46,643 bases of DNA from CAZSNT01 sp964607765 (GTDB taxonomy: Bacteria; Verrucomicrobiota; Lentisphaeria; Oligosphaerales; JABHEG01): contig CAZSNT010000077.1 in NCBI GenBank assembly GCA_964607765.1, positions 1 to 46,643 on the forward strand, given 5' to 3'. The position numbers were made by a program, and so were the translations under genes. This document shows positions 24,275 through 32,559 of the stretch, piece after piece. Every line of letters starts with the position of its first letter. The stretch's first letter is position 1. The notes under the pieces were generated by a model that searched no databases, was not told where the DNA came from, and saw only the letters and a program-made list of their open reading frames with translations.

Positions 24275-25557
24275 AACTGAATCGGCAACAGCTTACGCGC
24301 ACGCTCCGGGAGTTGCTTCATCCGCGCGGTTTCCTGATGAGCGCCGGCGCCCTGTCCGTGTCGACGTGCGTGGCCCAGGTCCTTGCCATCCTGGCCACTC
24401 TCGCGGCAACAAAGCTGTTCGCCCTGAGCGATTTCGGTTTCTATATGGTGTTTCTGTCGCACGCCGCCATGGTCATGACGGTGAACGTTCTTTCCTACCC
24501 CATGGCGCTGCCGAAGCTGACTGACGCCGAGGTGACGCCGGTGGTGTGGGGGATTGCAGCGGTCGTTGCGTTGGTTTCCACGCTGGTCTTTGCCGGTTAC
24601 GCGCTCGCGGGCTACGCGTATGCCGGGGCTTTGGCCCTCTACACCGGCGCGCGCGGCGTAATCGCTGTCTTCGACATGCTGAACCTGCGCAGCAAACGGT
24701 ACACGCCGATCGTCTGTGCTCGTATTGCGCCCGGTCTGCTCCTACTGCTCGTGCTGGTCTGGATCCACATCCGTCCCGGGGCCGGCATACGTCTGCTGGT
24801 GTGGGGGCACACATCGGCAGTGGTCCTGACGGTCGCGGCGTATGCCGTGGCGTCGGCGCGGCTGCTGCGGCCCGGGCGCGTGTGCTGGGCGCGGACGTGG
24901 GCCGTGCTCAAGCGGGAACGGCAGTTCCCGTTGCTGAATTCGCCGTCTGACCTGTGCACGGCTGCTGCGTACCATCTGCCGACAGTCATGATGGGGAGTC
25001 TGTTCCCTAACGGGGCTGCTCTGGCCGGGCAGTACGGTCTGGTGCTGCGCTTCTGCTTCGGCCCGGCGAACATACTGGGTGTCGCCGTGGGTCAGGTTTT
25101 CCACGCTGAACTGGGCGAACAGCACCGGCGTCGCGGCGGGATCGACTTCCCACGCTACCGTCGCATCCTGGGCGGGTTGCTGTGTGTCGGGATAGCGGCT
25201 GCGGCTTGTGTGTTTCTGCTGTTCCCGCCGCTGGTGGAGTGGTTCTACGGCCCGGATTGGAGCGAGGCACAGACATTCGCGCGCATACTGTCGCCTTTGG
25301 TCTGTTTCATGATCTGGGTCAATCCCCTGACTGTCTCGTTCTTTGTTCTCGGGCACCTGGAGTTCTTCCTGGGCGCGCAGGTCTGCTACCTGCTGACCAC
25401 GCTCATGAGTTTCGCGCTGGGCGCGTCACGGTCCCAGATCCTGTTGGCTATCGGTCTGTTTTCCGCGCTGTCTTGTCTTCGCTACATTGCCATCGCGTAC
25501 AAAGTGGACTGGATGATGCGGCGCAATCGTCTGCGTCAGACGTTGGAGGTGCCGTGA
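24271..25557 (+). CDS. Wzx-like polysaccharide flippase
   Basis: 428 residues with GTG start overlapping the preceding stop by four bases. About twelve hydrophobic segments are seen, with the opening pattern of the MATE/Wzx family (GALSVSTCVAQVLAILATLA, FALSDFGFYMVFLSHA). Wzx proteins move lipid-linked repeat units across the inner membrane. Positively charged loops (RRNRLRQ at the C-terminus) agree with cytoplasmic ends. The gene is followed by amidine-sugar genes through a GTGA overlap, so the exported unit probably contains that sugar. A matching Wzy polymerase is not obvious, unless it is the membrane protein at the operon end. Confidence 0.8.
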   Translation: MKLNRQQLTRTLRELLHPRGFLMSAGALSVSTCVAQVLAILATLAATKLFALSDFGFYMVFLSHAAMVMTVNVLSYPMALPKLTDAEVTPVVWGIAAVVALVSTLVFAGYALAGYAYAGALALYTGARGVIAVFDMLNLRSKRYTPIVCARIAPGLLLLLVLVWIHIRPGAGIRLLVWGHTSAVVLTVAAYAVASARLLRPGRVCWARTWAVLKRERQFPLLNSPSDLCTAAAYHLPTVMMGSLFPNGAALAGQYGLVLRFCFGPANILGVAVGQVFHAELGEQHRRRGGIDFPRYRRILGGLLCVGIAAAACVFLLFPPLVEWFYGPDWSEAQTFARILSPLVCFMIWVNPLTVSFFVLGHLEFFLGAQVCYLLTTLMSFALGASRSQILLAIGLFSALSCLRYIAIAYKVDWMMRRNRLRQTLEVP

Positions 25558-26174
25558 TTATCGTGGTTGATTACGGGATGGGCAATCTGCGGTCCATCGA
25601 GTACAAGCTGCAGAAGGAAGGCGTGGCGGCCGCGGTCTCTTCCGATCCGGCACAGATCCGCCGCGCTGACAAGCTCATACTGCCCGGTGTCGGGTACTTC
25701 TCGAAAGGCATGCAGAACCTGTCGGAGCGAGGGTTGACGGAAGCGCTGACAGAGGCCGTGATGGAAGAGGGAAAGCCGGTGATGGGTATCTGCCTGGGCA
25801 TGCAGCTGTTCACACGCTGGAGCGAGGAGGGGGACGCGCCGGGGTTGGGCTGGATCGAGGCCGACACGCGGCGGTTCGACTTCTCGGCGCAGGCCGGAGG
25901 GCTGACCGTGCCGCACGTGGGCTGGGAGACGCTGACTGCGAAGAAAAAGCACCGGCTTCTCGACGGCGTGGAGACGGGACAGCGTTTCTACTTCACGCAC
26001 TCCTACCACGTTGTCTGTGAACGGGCCGAGGATGTGTTGACGAGCAGCCGCTACGGCTACGAGTTCGTGTCATCGGTGCAGCACGGCAACATCTGCGGCA
26101 CGCAGTTTCACCCGGAAAAGAGCCACCGTCGCGGTTTCCAGATGATACTCAACTTCGCCGGGAGCCCCCATTAG
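25554..26174 (+). CDS. wbuY: HisH-like glutamine amidotransferase of sugar amidation (WbuY/HisH2)
   Basis: 206 residues from the GTG at 25554, which overlaps the flippase stop; the frame is open upstream but that part is a shadow of the flippase gene. The class-I glutaminase triad is complete: Cys80 in GICLGMQL, and His and Glu in GTQFHPEKS near residue 190. HisH normally feeds ammonia to HisF in histidine synthesis. In O-antigen loci a HisH2/HisF2 pair delivers ammonia to a WbpG/WbuX-type sugar amidotransferase, and exactly these partners follow here. No his gene is near, so the glycan role is preferred. Confidence 0.87.
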   Translation: MIIVVDYGMGNLRSIEYKLQKEGVAAAVSSDPAQIRRADKLILPGVGYFSKGMQNLSERGLTEALTEAVMEEGKPVMGICLGMQLFTRWSEEGDAPGLGWIEADTRRFDFSAQAGGLTVPHVGWETLTAKKKHRLLDGVETGQRFYFTHSYHVVCERAEDVLTSSRYGYEFVSSVQHGNICGTQFHPEKSHRRGFQMILNFAGSPH

Positions 26175-26177
26175 CGT

Positions 26178-26963
26178 ATGGCTGGCCTGAGAGTAATCCC
26201 CGTGCTTCTGCTGCAAGGCGACGGCCTGGTCAAGGGCGAACGTTTCCGCAAGCACCGTTACGTGGGCGACCCGATCAACGCGGTGAAAGTGTTCAACGAC
26301 AAGGAGGTCGATGAACTGGTCTTCCTCGACATCAACGCCACCCGGGACGGGCGGACGATCGACGTCGACCTGGTGCGCAAGATAGCGGACGAGTGTTACA
26401 TGCCTTTTGCAGTGGGCGGCGGCATCCGTACCGAGGAAGACATCCGTGTGCTGCTGAACGCGGGCGCCGAGAAGGTCTCGGTCAACACGGCTGCGGCAGC
26501 TGATCCGGACTTGATCCGGCGCGCGAGCCGCACGTTCGGCGCCCAGAGCATCGTGGTGGCGATTGACGTGAAGCGCCGCTGGACCGGCGCCTACTCGGTC
26601 GTCACGCAGTCGGGCTCCAGAAAGACGGGGCTGGATCCTGTCACGTGGGCCGCGGAGGCGGCTCGTCTCGGGGCAGGGGAGATCCTGCTGACTGCCATTG
26701 ACAGGGACGGCATGCGCACCGGCCTGGATCTCGCGTTGATGCGAGCGGTAAGCGACGCGGTGAACGTGCCTGTCATCGGGTGCGGGGGCGCGGGGTCCTG
26801 CGAGGACCTGGCCGATGCAGCCACCGCGGGCGCGTCGGCCGTTGCCGCGGGCAGTCTGTTCGTGTTCTACGGCAAACACAGGGCTGTGCTGATTACTTAC
26901 CCGGAGCCGGACCAGCTTGAACGTATTGCCTGCGCCGGCGCGGACCGGCGGGAGAGGAATTGA
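26178..26963 (+). CDS. wbuZ: HisF-like protein of sugar amidation (WbuZ/HisF2)
   Basis: 261 residues, (beta/alpha)8 HisF fold: FAVGGGIRTEEDIRVLLNAG, EKVSVNTAA, VVAIDVKRR and ILLTAIDRDG. True HisF begins with a strand ending C-L-D-V, whose Asp11 is catalytic for the cyclase. Here the strand reads VIPVLLLQG, so Asp11 is replaced by Leu, while the second catalytic Asp (in VVAIDVKRR) stays. Loss of the cyclase residue fits a protein kept as an ammonia channel for sugar amidation. The start is ATG at 26178, four bases after the wbuY stop; the stop TGA overlaps the next ATG. Confidence 0.87.
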   Translation: MAGLRVIPVLLLQGDGLVKGERFRKHRYVGDPINAVKVFNDKEVDELVFLDINATRDGRTIDVDLVRKIADECYMPFAVGGGIRTEEDIRVLLNAGAEKVSVNTAAAADPDLIRRASRTFGAQSIVVAIDVKRRWTGAYSVVTQSGSRKTGLDPVTWAAEAARLGAGEILLTAIDRDGMRTGLDLALMRAVSDAVNVPVIGCGGAGSCEDLADAATAGASAVAAGSLFVFYGKHRAVLITYPEPDQLERIACAGADRRERN

Positions 26964-28114
26964 TGGGTAACACTGCCGCATACCGGATGTGCACGCGCTG
27001 CATCATGGACACGACCGACGCCGACATCACCTTTGGTGACGACGGTGTGTGCAGCCACTGCTCGAGGTTCGACCGCGAGGTCCAACCCAAGATGCTCTCG
27101 GGCGAAAGCGCCCGTGGCGTCTTCGACGAGACTATCGCGCGCATCAAGCGCGACGGAGAGAACGCCGAGTACGACTGCATCGTGGGGCTCAGCGGCGGCC
27201 TGGACAGCTCCTACCTGGCTTTCCTCGCCGTCAAGCACGGGCTGCGTCCGCTTGCCGTGCATTTCGACAACGGCTGGAACTCCGAGCTGGCCATCAAAAA
27301 CATCGAGGTGATCGTCCGGTCCCTCGGCCTGGACCTCGAGACGCATGTCATTGACTGGGAGGAGTTCAGGGACATACAGAGGTCGCTGTTCAAAGCGTCT
27401 GTGCTCGACATCGAACTGGTCACGGACCACGCCTTTGTCGCAGCCCTTTACGAGGTGGCGAGGAAACGCCGGATCAAGTACATCCTGAACGGGTTCAACA
27501 TCATCGGCGAGTCCATCCTGCCCAAGTCATGGTCGCACTTCAAGATGGACTGCCGGAATCTGAGGGCTATTCAGAAGCGCTACGGCAGACTCAAAATCCG
27601 GAAGCTCCCGACCATGGCCGTGCTCAAATACGCCTTCTACCGGTTTGTCGCGCGTTTCGAGAGTGTCTATCTGCTGAACTGCGCTGATTACAACCGTGCC
27701 GAGGCCGCTCGTGTTCTGGAGCAGGAGATAGGCTACCGCCCTTACGGCAACAAACACTGCGAGTCGCTGTTCACGCTCTATTACCAGACCTATGTGCTGC
27801 CGCGCAAGTTCGGGATCGACAAGCGCAAAGCTCACTACTCGAGTCTGGTTCTGTCGGGGCAGATGACGCGGGAGGAGGCCCTGGCCGAGCTCGAGCGGGA
27901 GCCGTATCCGTCGGCTGAAGCGGACGCCAAGACGTCCTACGTGGCCAAGAAGCTGGGATTCAGCGACGAGGAGTTCGAGGCCATACTGAGTGCACCGCCC
28001 AGGCCGCACAGCGACTTCCCCTCGGATGAGCCGCTTTACAAGGCACTGCACCGCGTGCTGACCGTCCTGCGCCGGCTTGCCGGACGGGGAGCAGACGCGG
28101 CCGGGAACAGTTGA
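26963..28114 (+). CDS. wbuX: N-acetyl sugar amidotransferase (WbuX/WbpG/PseA-like)
   Basis: 383 residues, ATG at 26963 sharing its A with the wbuZ stop codon; ribosome site GGAGAGGA. The N-terminal cysteines MCTRCIMD and CSHC suggest zinc. The ATP-pyrophosphatase loop is VGLSGGLDSSYLA, with AVHFDNGWNS downstream, and the family signature around NGFNIIGESILPKSW is present. The enzyme activates an acetamido group of a nucleotide sugar and replaces oxygen with nitrogen to give an acetamidino group, with ammonia from the HisH/HisF-like pair. The acceptor sugar cannot be told, as no sugar-nucleotide synthesis genes are in the window. Confidence 0.9.
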   Translation: MGNTAAYRMCTRCIMDTTDADITFGDDGVCSHCSRFDREVQPKMLSGESARGVFDETIARIKRDGENAEYDCIVGLSGGLDSSYLAFLAVKHGLRPLAVHFDNGWNSELAIKNIEVIVRSLGLDLETHVIDWEEFRDIQRSLFKASVLDIELVTDHAFVAALYEVARKRRIKYILNGFNIIGESILPKSWSHFKMDCRNLRAIQKRYGRLKIRKLPTMAVLKYAFYRFVARFESVYLLNCADYNRAEAARVLEQEIGYRPYGNKHCESLFTLYYQTYVLPRKFGIDKRKAHYSSLVLSGQMTREEALAELEREPYPSAEADAKTSYVAKKLGFSDEEFEAILSAPPRPHSDFPSDEPLYKALHRVLTVLRRLAGRGADAAGNS

Positions 28115-28142
28115 ACGAGCGACGCGTGAGCGAGGCCCACAC

Positions 28143-29363
28143 GTGAGCAAGAGCATTCTGTACGTCCATCACACGCCGTCCTTCGTCGGCTCGGCGCGGA
28201 GCCTGTCCTACCTGCTGCGCGAGCTGGACCGGTCGCGGTTCGTGCCGTCGATGCTCCTGACCCAGCCGGGCCCCGTCGAGACCGCGTTCCGTGACCTCGG
28301 CCTGGCCGTGCACCGTCTGCCGATGCGGCATATCTGGGAAGCGCCCAGCCCGCGCTGGTTCAACCTGCGCAACCAGATCCGGAACTGGTTCGGGTTCTTC
28401 CCGGACCGTCGCTTTGCCGCATTCCTGCGCGAGCACAAGCCCGATCTGGTTCACTTGAACGACACGGCCCTGCTGCCGGCAGCCTTGACCGCCAGACAAC
28501 TGGGCATCCCGGTTGTCTGTCACGTGCGTTCCGTGCATCGCTTGGCCGGGCTGCTGCAGGCGCGGTCGCGCCTGCTGGTGAAGCGGATCACGGAGACGTC
28601 GGCCCGTCTGATTGCGATCGGCGAGGAGTATGCGCTGCAGTTCGGCGACGCGGACAATGTGGCGGTGATCTACAACTCGCTGGATTTCGCTGCCATCGAT
28701 GCGGCACGCGGCACTGGTGCGCCCGTTCGTGCCGAACTGGGTATCGCCCCTGACACATTCCTTGTCGGCATGGTTGGCTCGCTGACGCGTCACAAGGGCG
28801 CATGGGACTATATCGAGGCGCTGGGCACCGTGTTCGCGCGGTTGGGAAGTGCCCCGGTCAAAGCCTGTATCGTCGGTACCATCCCGGGCCCGCGTCTGCA
28901 TCACCGTTTGCGTCAGGTTACACGATTGGCCGGCCCGCGCGCCCCGCGTGACCGTGCTGCGGCGCTGGCTGCCCGGCTCGGCATAGCCGACCGCCTTGTC
29001 CTCACCGGGCACAGAGCAGATATCTACAGCGTCATCGATGCGCTGGACCTCGTTGTGTTCCCAACGCGTCTGGACGCGACGGGCCGGCCCGTGATGGAAG
29101 GCGCTGCGCTCGGTAAGCCGACCGTGGCGGCCGTGCCGACCAAGCAGACGAATGTGTTGCTGGACGGCGTCACCGGGCTCATCGTCCCGCCTGAGAAGCC
29201 GGCCGCTCTCGCCGAGGCAATCTGCGCGCTCGCCGGTGACCGTGAACGGGCGCACGAGATGGGCGATCGGGGCCGGGAACGCGCCCGTCGACTGTTCAGT
29301 GCCGCCGCGAATATCGAGCCCGTGCATCAAATCTACGAGGAGATTCTGGGTTGCACACAGTAG
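28143..29363 (+). CDS. GT4-family glycosyltransferase
   Basis: 406 residues from the GTG at 28143; the frame is open from 28077 inside wbuX but the conserved start is SKSILYVHHTPSFVGSARSL. GT-B fold signs: the N-terminal glycine/serine loop FVGSARSLSYLL, the start of the second domain FLVGMVGSLTRHKG, and the sugar-nucleotide site FPTRLDATGRPVMEGAALGK with the E-x7-E-like pattern changed to D-A-T-G-R-P-V-M-E. It transfers an activated sugar to the growing glycan on the cytoplasmic face. It is the only glycosyltransferase with a recognised family in the operon. Confidence 0.88.
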   Translation: MSKSILYVHHTPSFVGSARSLSYLLRELDRSRFVPSMLLTQPGPVETAFRDLGLAVHRLPMRHIWEAPSPRWFNLRNQIRNWFGFFPDRRFAAFLREHKPDLVHLNDTALLPAALTARQLGIPVVCHVRSVHRLAGLLQARSRLLVKRITETSARLIAIGEEYALQFGDADNVAVIYNSLDFAAIDAARGTGAPVRAELGIAPDTFLVGMVGSLTRHKGAWDYIEALGTVFARLGSAPVKACIVGTIPGPRLHHRLRQVTRLAGPRAPRDRAAALAARLGIADRLVLTGHRADIYSVIDALDLVVFPTRLDATGRPVMEGAALGKPTVAAVPTKQTNVLLDGVTGLIVPPEKPAALAEAICALAGDRERAHEMGDRGRERARRLFSAAANIEPVHQIYEEILGCTQ

Positions 29364-31351
29364 ATGACCTGCCTCCAATCGCTTCTCCGGGTTCCTACGG
29401 GCCATCCGTCCGTGTGGTGGTGCTGCTATGGCTGTTGCTGTGCGTGCCGTGGCTCGTGCCGCATCTGGCGTCAGAGTTCGCGGGCTGGCGTCGGTTCCGG
29501 GCCGGCACGCGCCGCCCGTTCATGCGTGTGATGGACCCCTACGAGCAGTTCCTCGAAGATGTGCAGCGTTCCACCCCGACCTCTGCGTCTGTCGGCTTGG
29601 TCGAGTCGTTCCTGCGTCCGCCTGGGCACCGACCGGGGACCAGAAGCCTGCTCTACCCGCGCGAGATGAAGTTGTTCACGTTCGATGACGGCATCGGCGC
29701 TGTCCGGCAGCAGGTTGACTACCTGGCCATCGCCAGCAAGACGCCCATGCGCGCGGCGCCCGGAGCGGATGACATCGTGTGGATCCGAGAGTACCCGAAT
29801 CGCTATTCCGGAACGACGTACGGCTGCCTGCTGAAAGGCGGGCGAACAGGCCCGGCACGGGACGCGCCGAATCGGTCACTGGACAAGTCCATTGTCCACG
29901 CGAAACCGATCAGAGCGGGGGTTGGGATCGTGCTGTTTGCCTTGTTCGGGTTGGGCGTCGGCTTCCTTTGGAGCGTGTTGCTGATTCCGGGATCCGCGCT
30001 GAATGTGTTTGAGCGCGTCGGCCTGTCATTGTTGCTGGGTACGGTCGGCAGTGCGGCGCTGTGCACCGTGCCCATGCTGTTGGGGCTCGGGCTGCGTGTG
30101 TCGCTCTGTCTGCTGTTGCTGGCCTGCGTGTTGCTGTACCGGCGGGCGTGGGGGGCGGTTACGGACACGTTCCGGTGTGTGGTGACCGGTCTGCGAGGCG
30201 GCTGGCCCAAGGCGTTGCTGGCCGCGCTGGCGTTGGGGGTTGGCCGCTGTGCGCTGTTTGCGCTGATTCCGGCCTACGGTTGGGACTGCTGCATGATCTG
30301 GATGTTCAAGGCACGGGTCGTGTGGATCGATGACGGGGTCTACGGCGCGCTTTGGCATGACTTGGCGTCGCTGTACTGCTGCCACCCCATCTATCCCTTG
30401 GCATGGCCGGTCACCGGCTCGATTGCCGGCGTGTTCTGCGGCGGGATCGGTGCCTACGTGTTCAGCTGGACCTACCAGTTGGTGGTCCTGGCCGGCCTGT
30501 GCTGCGTCGCGGGCGCCACGGTTCGTTTCGTCGGCAAACGGGCGGCGGCGTGGGTGTGCGTGGGGTACGCGATCGTGCCGCAGATCTGGCGTCCCAAGAA
30601 GATCGGCGACGCCGATATGGCGCTTGCGGTCGCGATCTTCCTCGCTCTCACGCTGTTGGCCGTCGCTTTCAGCAGACGCGACAGGCGTTTCGGCATGGCT
30701 GCCTGGTTGTGCGCCGTGCTCGCGGCGGCCACCAAGCTCGAAGGGATGTGTTTCCTGGCCGCCTTCAGCGCCGCTCTGATCGTGGCCGGTGTGAGTTGGT
30801 CGCCGCGTTGGCGGCCCTGTTCCTGGCGCTGGCCCGACGTGGCGCCGCGCATGTGGCGCCTGGGCGCTCCTTTGCTGGTGCTCGCCTGGTACCTGCGTCC
30901 CGTGCTCTGCAGGTTCCCATCGCCGCGGCTGGTGGATCTCACCTGGGGCAGGCTGTTTCTGAACGTACTCCGCGTTCCGGAGTTCTACGGCGCGTTTCTC
31001 GTACGGCTTTTCACGCTCACGTTCCCAGGCCGTCTCGGCGCCGTGACGCTGGCGCCCGGACTGTTCTGGGAGTTGGACGAGGTCTTGTTCAGGGACAGCG
31101 CGTACCTGTACGTGCACGTGCCGTTTCTGGCCCTGTGCCTGGTCTTCCTCTTGGTGGCCCATCGCGTCCCGCTGCGACGCTGGACGCCGAGCTTCCTGGT
31201 GCTGCCGCTGCTGGCTGCGGTGTACCCCTGGCTCTACGTGTTCCGCCCCACGAACCTGGGCGGATCGATCGAGCGACTGGGATTCCACCTGGCCGCGGCC
31301 GCGATGGCTCTGTGCCTGACGGCGCTGGCGCGCCTCAGGGAGAGCCGTTGA
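29351..31351 (+). CDS. Large polytopic membrane protein, perhaps GT-C-type or polymerase
   Basis: 666 residues, TTG start inside the last codons of the glycosyltransferase gene. One N-terminal membrane segment (VVLLWLLLCVPWLVPHL) and a soluble stretch of about 120 residues (about 45-165) are followed by some twelve membrane segments. A periplasmic-type loop with DCCMIWMFKARVVWIDDGVY after the early helices is reminiscent of GT-C glycosyltransferases, where an acidic pair sits there. I cannot place it in a family with confidence. As the last gene of a flippase-containing operon it may polymerise, ligate or glycosylate the unit. It ends exactly where the convergent lipoprotein gene ends. Confidence 0.7.
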   Translation: MHTVDDLPPIASPGSYGPSVRVVVLLWLLLCVPWLVPHLASEFAGWRRFRAGTRRPFMRVMDPYEQFLEDVQRSTPTSASVGLVESFLRPPGHRPGTRSLLYPREMKLFTFDDGIGAVRQQVDYLAIASKTPMRAAPGADDIVWIREYPNRYSGTTYGCLLKGGRTGPARDAPNRSLDKSIVHAKPIRAGVGIVLFALFGLGVGFLWSVLLIPGSALNVFERVGLSLLLGTVGSAALCTVPMLLGLGLRVSLCLLLLACVLLYRRAWGAVTDTFRCVVTGLRGGWPKALLAALALGVGRCALFALIPAYGWDCCMIWMFKARVVWIDDGVYGALWHDLASLYCCHPIYPLAWPVTGSIAGVFCGGIGAYVFSWTYQLVVLAGLCCVAGATVRFVGKRAAAWVCVGYAIVPQIWRPKKIGDADMALAVAIFLALTLLAVAFSRRDRRFGMAAWLCAVLAAATKLEGMCFLAAFSAALIVAGVSWSPRWRPCSWRWPDVAPRMWRLGAPLLVLAWYLRPVLCRFPSPRLVDLTWGRLFLNVLRVPEFYGAFLVRLFTLTFPGRLGAVTLAPGLFWELDEVLFRDSAYLYVHVPFLALCLVFLLVAHRVPLRRWTPSFLVLPLLAAVYPWLYVFRPTNLGGSIERLGFHLAAAAMALCLTALARLRESR

Positions 31352-31807
31352 TCAGGGCCGCGGATCCTCGACCGGGGTCAGACGCTCGATGACGGGCGCG
31401 GAGCAGATTCTCGGGGGGACGGGGGAACGACTGGCCAGGCTCGCATCAGGATCGGGGATCCGGTCGACCTCGACGTCTTTCCCTCGGAAGCTCATGACCG
31501 GTAGGGTCTGCCGCTCGTAACTGGTGGCCGTCACCATCAGTTCGTGATGGTCGAGCCTGTCCGACATCGGCATCGAGAAGACGTGCCACTCCAGGAGAGG
31601 AACCGGCTCGTATCTGCCATCGGCTCCCGTGATCGTTCCTGTCTTTGGGTACCCCAACAGTGCGACGATGGCCCCGGCAATGGGCTCGCGGTCGCTGCCG
31701 TCGACGACCTGGCCACGCGCAATCGGGACCCGCACTGCGTAAGGAACGACGCAGCTAGATGCAGTCAACACAGCACAGACCGTGATTGCTCTGATCGCTT
31801 GTTTCAT
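31352..31807 (-). CDS. Small lipoprotein with carboxypeptidase-regulatory-like domain
   Basis: 151 residues from the ATG at 31807; the longer frame runs through repeat DNA. A signal peptide ends in a lipobox-like TASSC (Cys about 19). Residues about 28-90 resemble a carboxypeptidase regulatory-like (SdrD B / Ig-type) fold: ARGQVVDGSDREPIAGAIVA, then TGTITGADGRYEPVPLLEW. The C-terminal part is Pro/Arg-rich. The ribosome site is weak. It is probably an outer- or inner-membrane-attached protein of unknown role. Confidence 0.65.
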   Translation of the reverse strand: MKQAIRAITVCAVLTASSCVVPYAVRVPIARGQVVDGSDREPIAGAIVALLGYPKTGTITGADGRYEPVPLLEWHVFSMPMSDRLDHHELMVTATSYERQTLPVMSFRGKDVEVDRIPDPDASLASRSPVPPRICSAPVIERLTPVEDPRP

Positions 31808-31880
31808 ACGTCTGCAGAATGCTCTGCGGCCCCGCCGTGCGGGGGCCGCCAGAAGCAACTTGGTATGCCTTTCCTGTCTT

Positions 31881-31928
31881 CGTCTGAGTCCCGCGTTCAC
31901 GCGGAAGCCGGCAAGACGCTTCAGCGTC
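31881..31928 (+). repeat. Two-hairpin module, left copy
   Basis: 48 nt: a lead CGTCTGAGTC, hairpin CCGCG-TTCA-CGCGG (31891-31904), spacer AAGCCGGCAA, hairpin GACGC-TTCA-GCGTC (31915-31928). Both stems are perfect and the tetraloop is constant while the stem sequences differ. Confidence 0.88.
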
Positions 31929-31976
31929 GTATGCCACCTTGCCATGCGACCCCGTGTGCCAGGCCGACGGCCCCAC

Positions 31977-32024
31977 GGCGGTGAACCGCCTTCCCGACTG
32001 CCGACTGAAGTCGGAACTCAGACC
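31977..32024 (-). repeat. Two-hairpin module, right copy (inverted)
   Basis: 48 nt. On the minus strand: lead GGTCTGAGTT, hairpin CCGAC-TTCA-GTCGG (32014-32001), spacer CAGTCGGGAA, hairpin GGCGG-TTCA-CCGCC (31990-31977). It aligns base for base in layout with the left copy; lead and loops are conserved, spacers partly, and stems replaced by other perfect pairs. The two copies are exactly 48 nt apart. Confidence 0.88.
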
Positions 32025-32470
32025 AATCGCCTTCGGCACCCCACGGTTGGTGCCCGATCATCCATTCCGTGTGCATCGTGCCCTTCTGCGGGCGAGTTTA
32101 CGAGACCCGCAGCAAGGAGCTGGTTGTGCTTCCTGTTCTCCCTTCGCTCGGAAGGCCCCCGGTGGCATGGTGCCCGATCCCTTTGCATCCAGACGACATA
32201 CTTCGGTATCCTCGGACCATTCGGTCAATGACGCGAACGTGTCAGTCTCAGAGCCAGCATGGCGATGCACGTGACTTCTCTTCTGCCGCGAGACTGTCAA
32301 TCGTCTGGGTTCCTGCTCAGCTGGCAGCATCTGGCGGCCAATAACACCCCGAGTGTCGCGGCGACACCGAGTGATCGTGCGGGCTTGAGGTCCGGGCGTT
32401 CCGATGCGTACCGTTCCTTGTCTGCCGGTGGCGGCTGCGGTTGTTGTCACCTATAGTCCGGTATGGGTGT

Positions 32471-32498
32471 TTGACTGCGCGCGCGGCGTGTTTATAGT
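32471..32498 (+). promoter_or_regulatory. Promoter of the RND efflux operon
   Basis: TTGACT (32471-32476), 16-bp spacer including an alternating GCGCGCGCGG tract, TATAGT (32493-32498). It lies about 60 bp before the GTG start of the TolC-like gene. Confidence 0.65.
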
Positions 32499-32559
32499 CG
32501 AGCAAGCCGATAGAATAACTCACCTTTGTGTGTCGGTGGTCCGGCAGTTGGAGGACGGT

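Larger units (their letters stand above)
31808..32470. other. Long intergenic region with hairpin modules
   Basis: About 660 bp before the tolC promoter without a credible gene; open frames here are Arg/Ser/Pro/Cys-rich and not protein-like. It contains the paired two-hairpin modules at 31881-32024. Two related phrases also occur (TGGTGCCCGATC at about 32048 and 32168, each followed by a GCATC), which hints at further degenerate duplication. Confidence 0.6.

Noticed and set aside
25554..26963. HisH/HisF as histidine biosynthesis genes
   Set aside because: No other his gene is adjacent, the HisF-like protein lacks the first catalytic Asp, and a WbuX-type amidotransferase follows directly.
32058..32450. 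130-residue minus-strand open frame in the gap before tolC
   Set aside because: Composition is Arg/Thr/Gly-rich with no motif, no ribosome site, and it faces the tolC promoter region.
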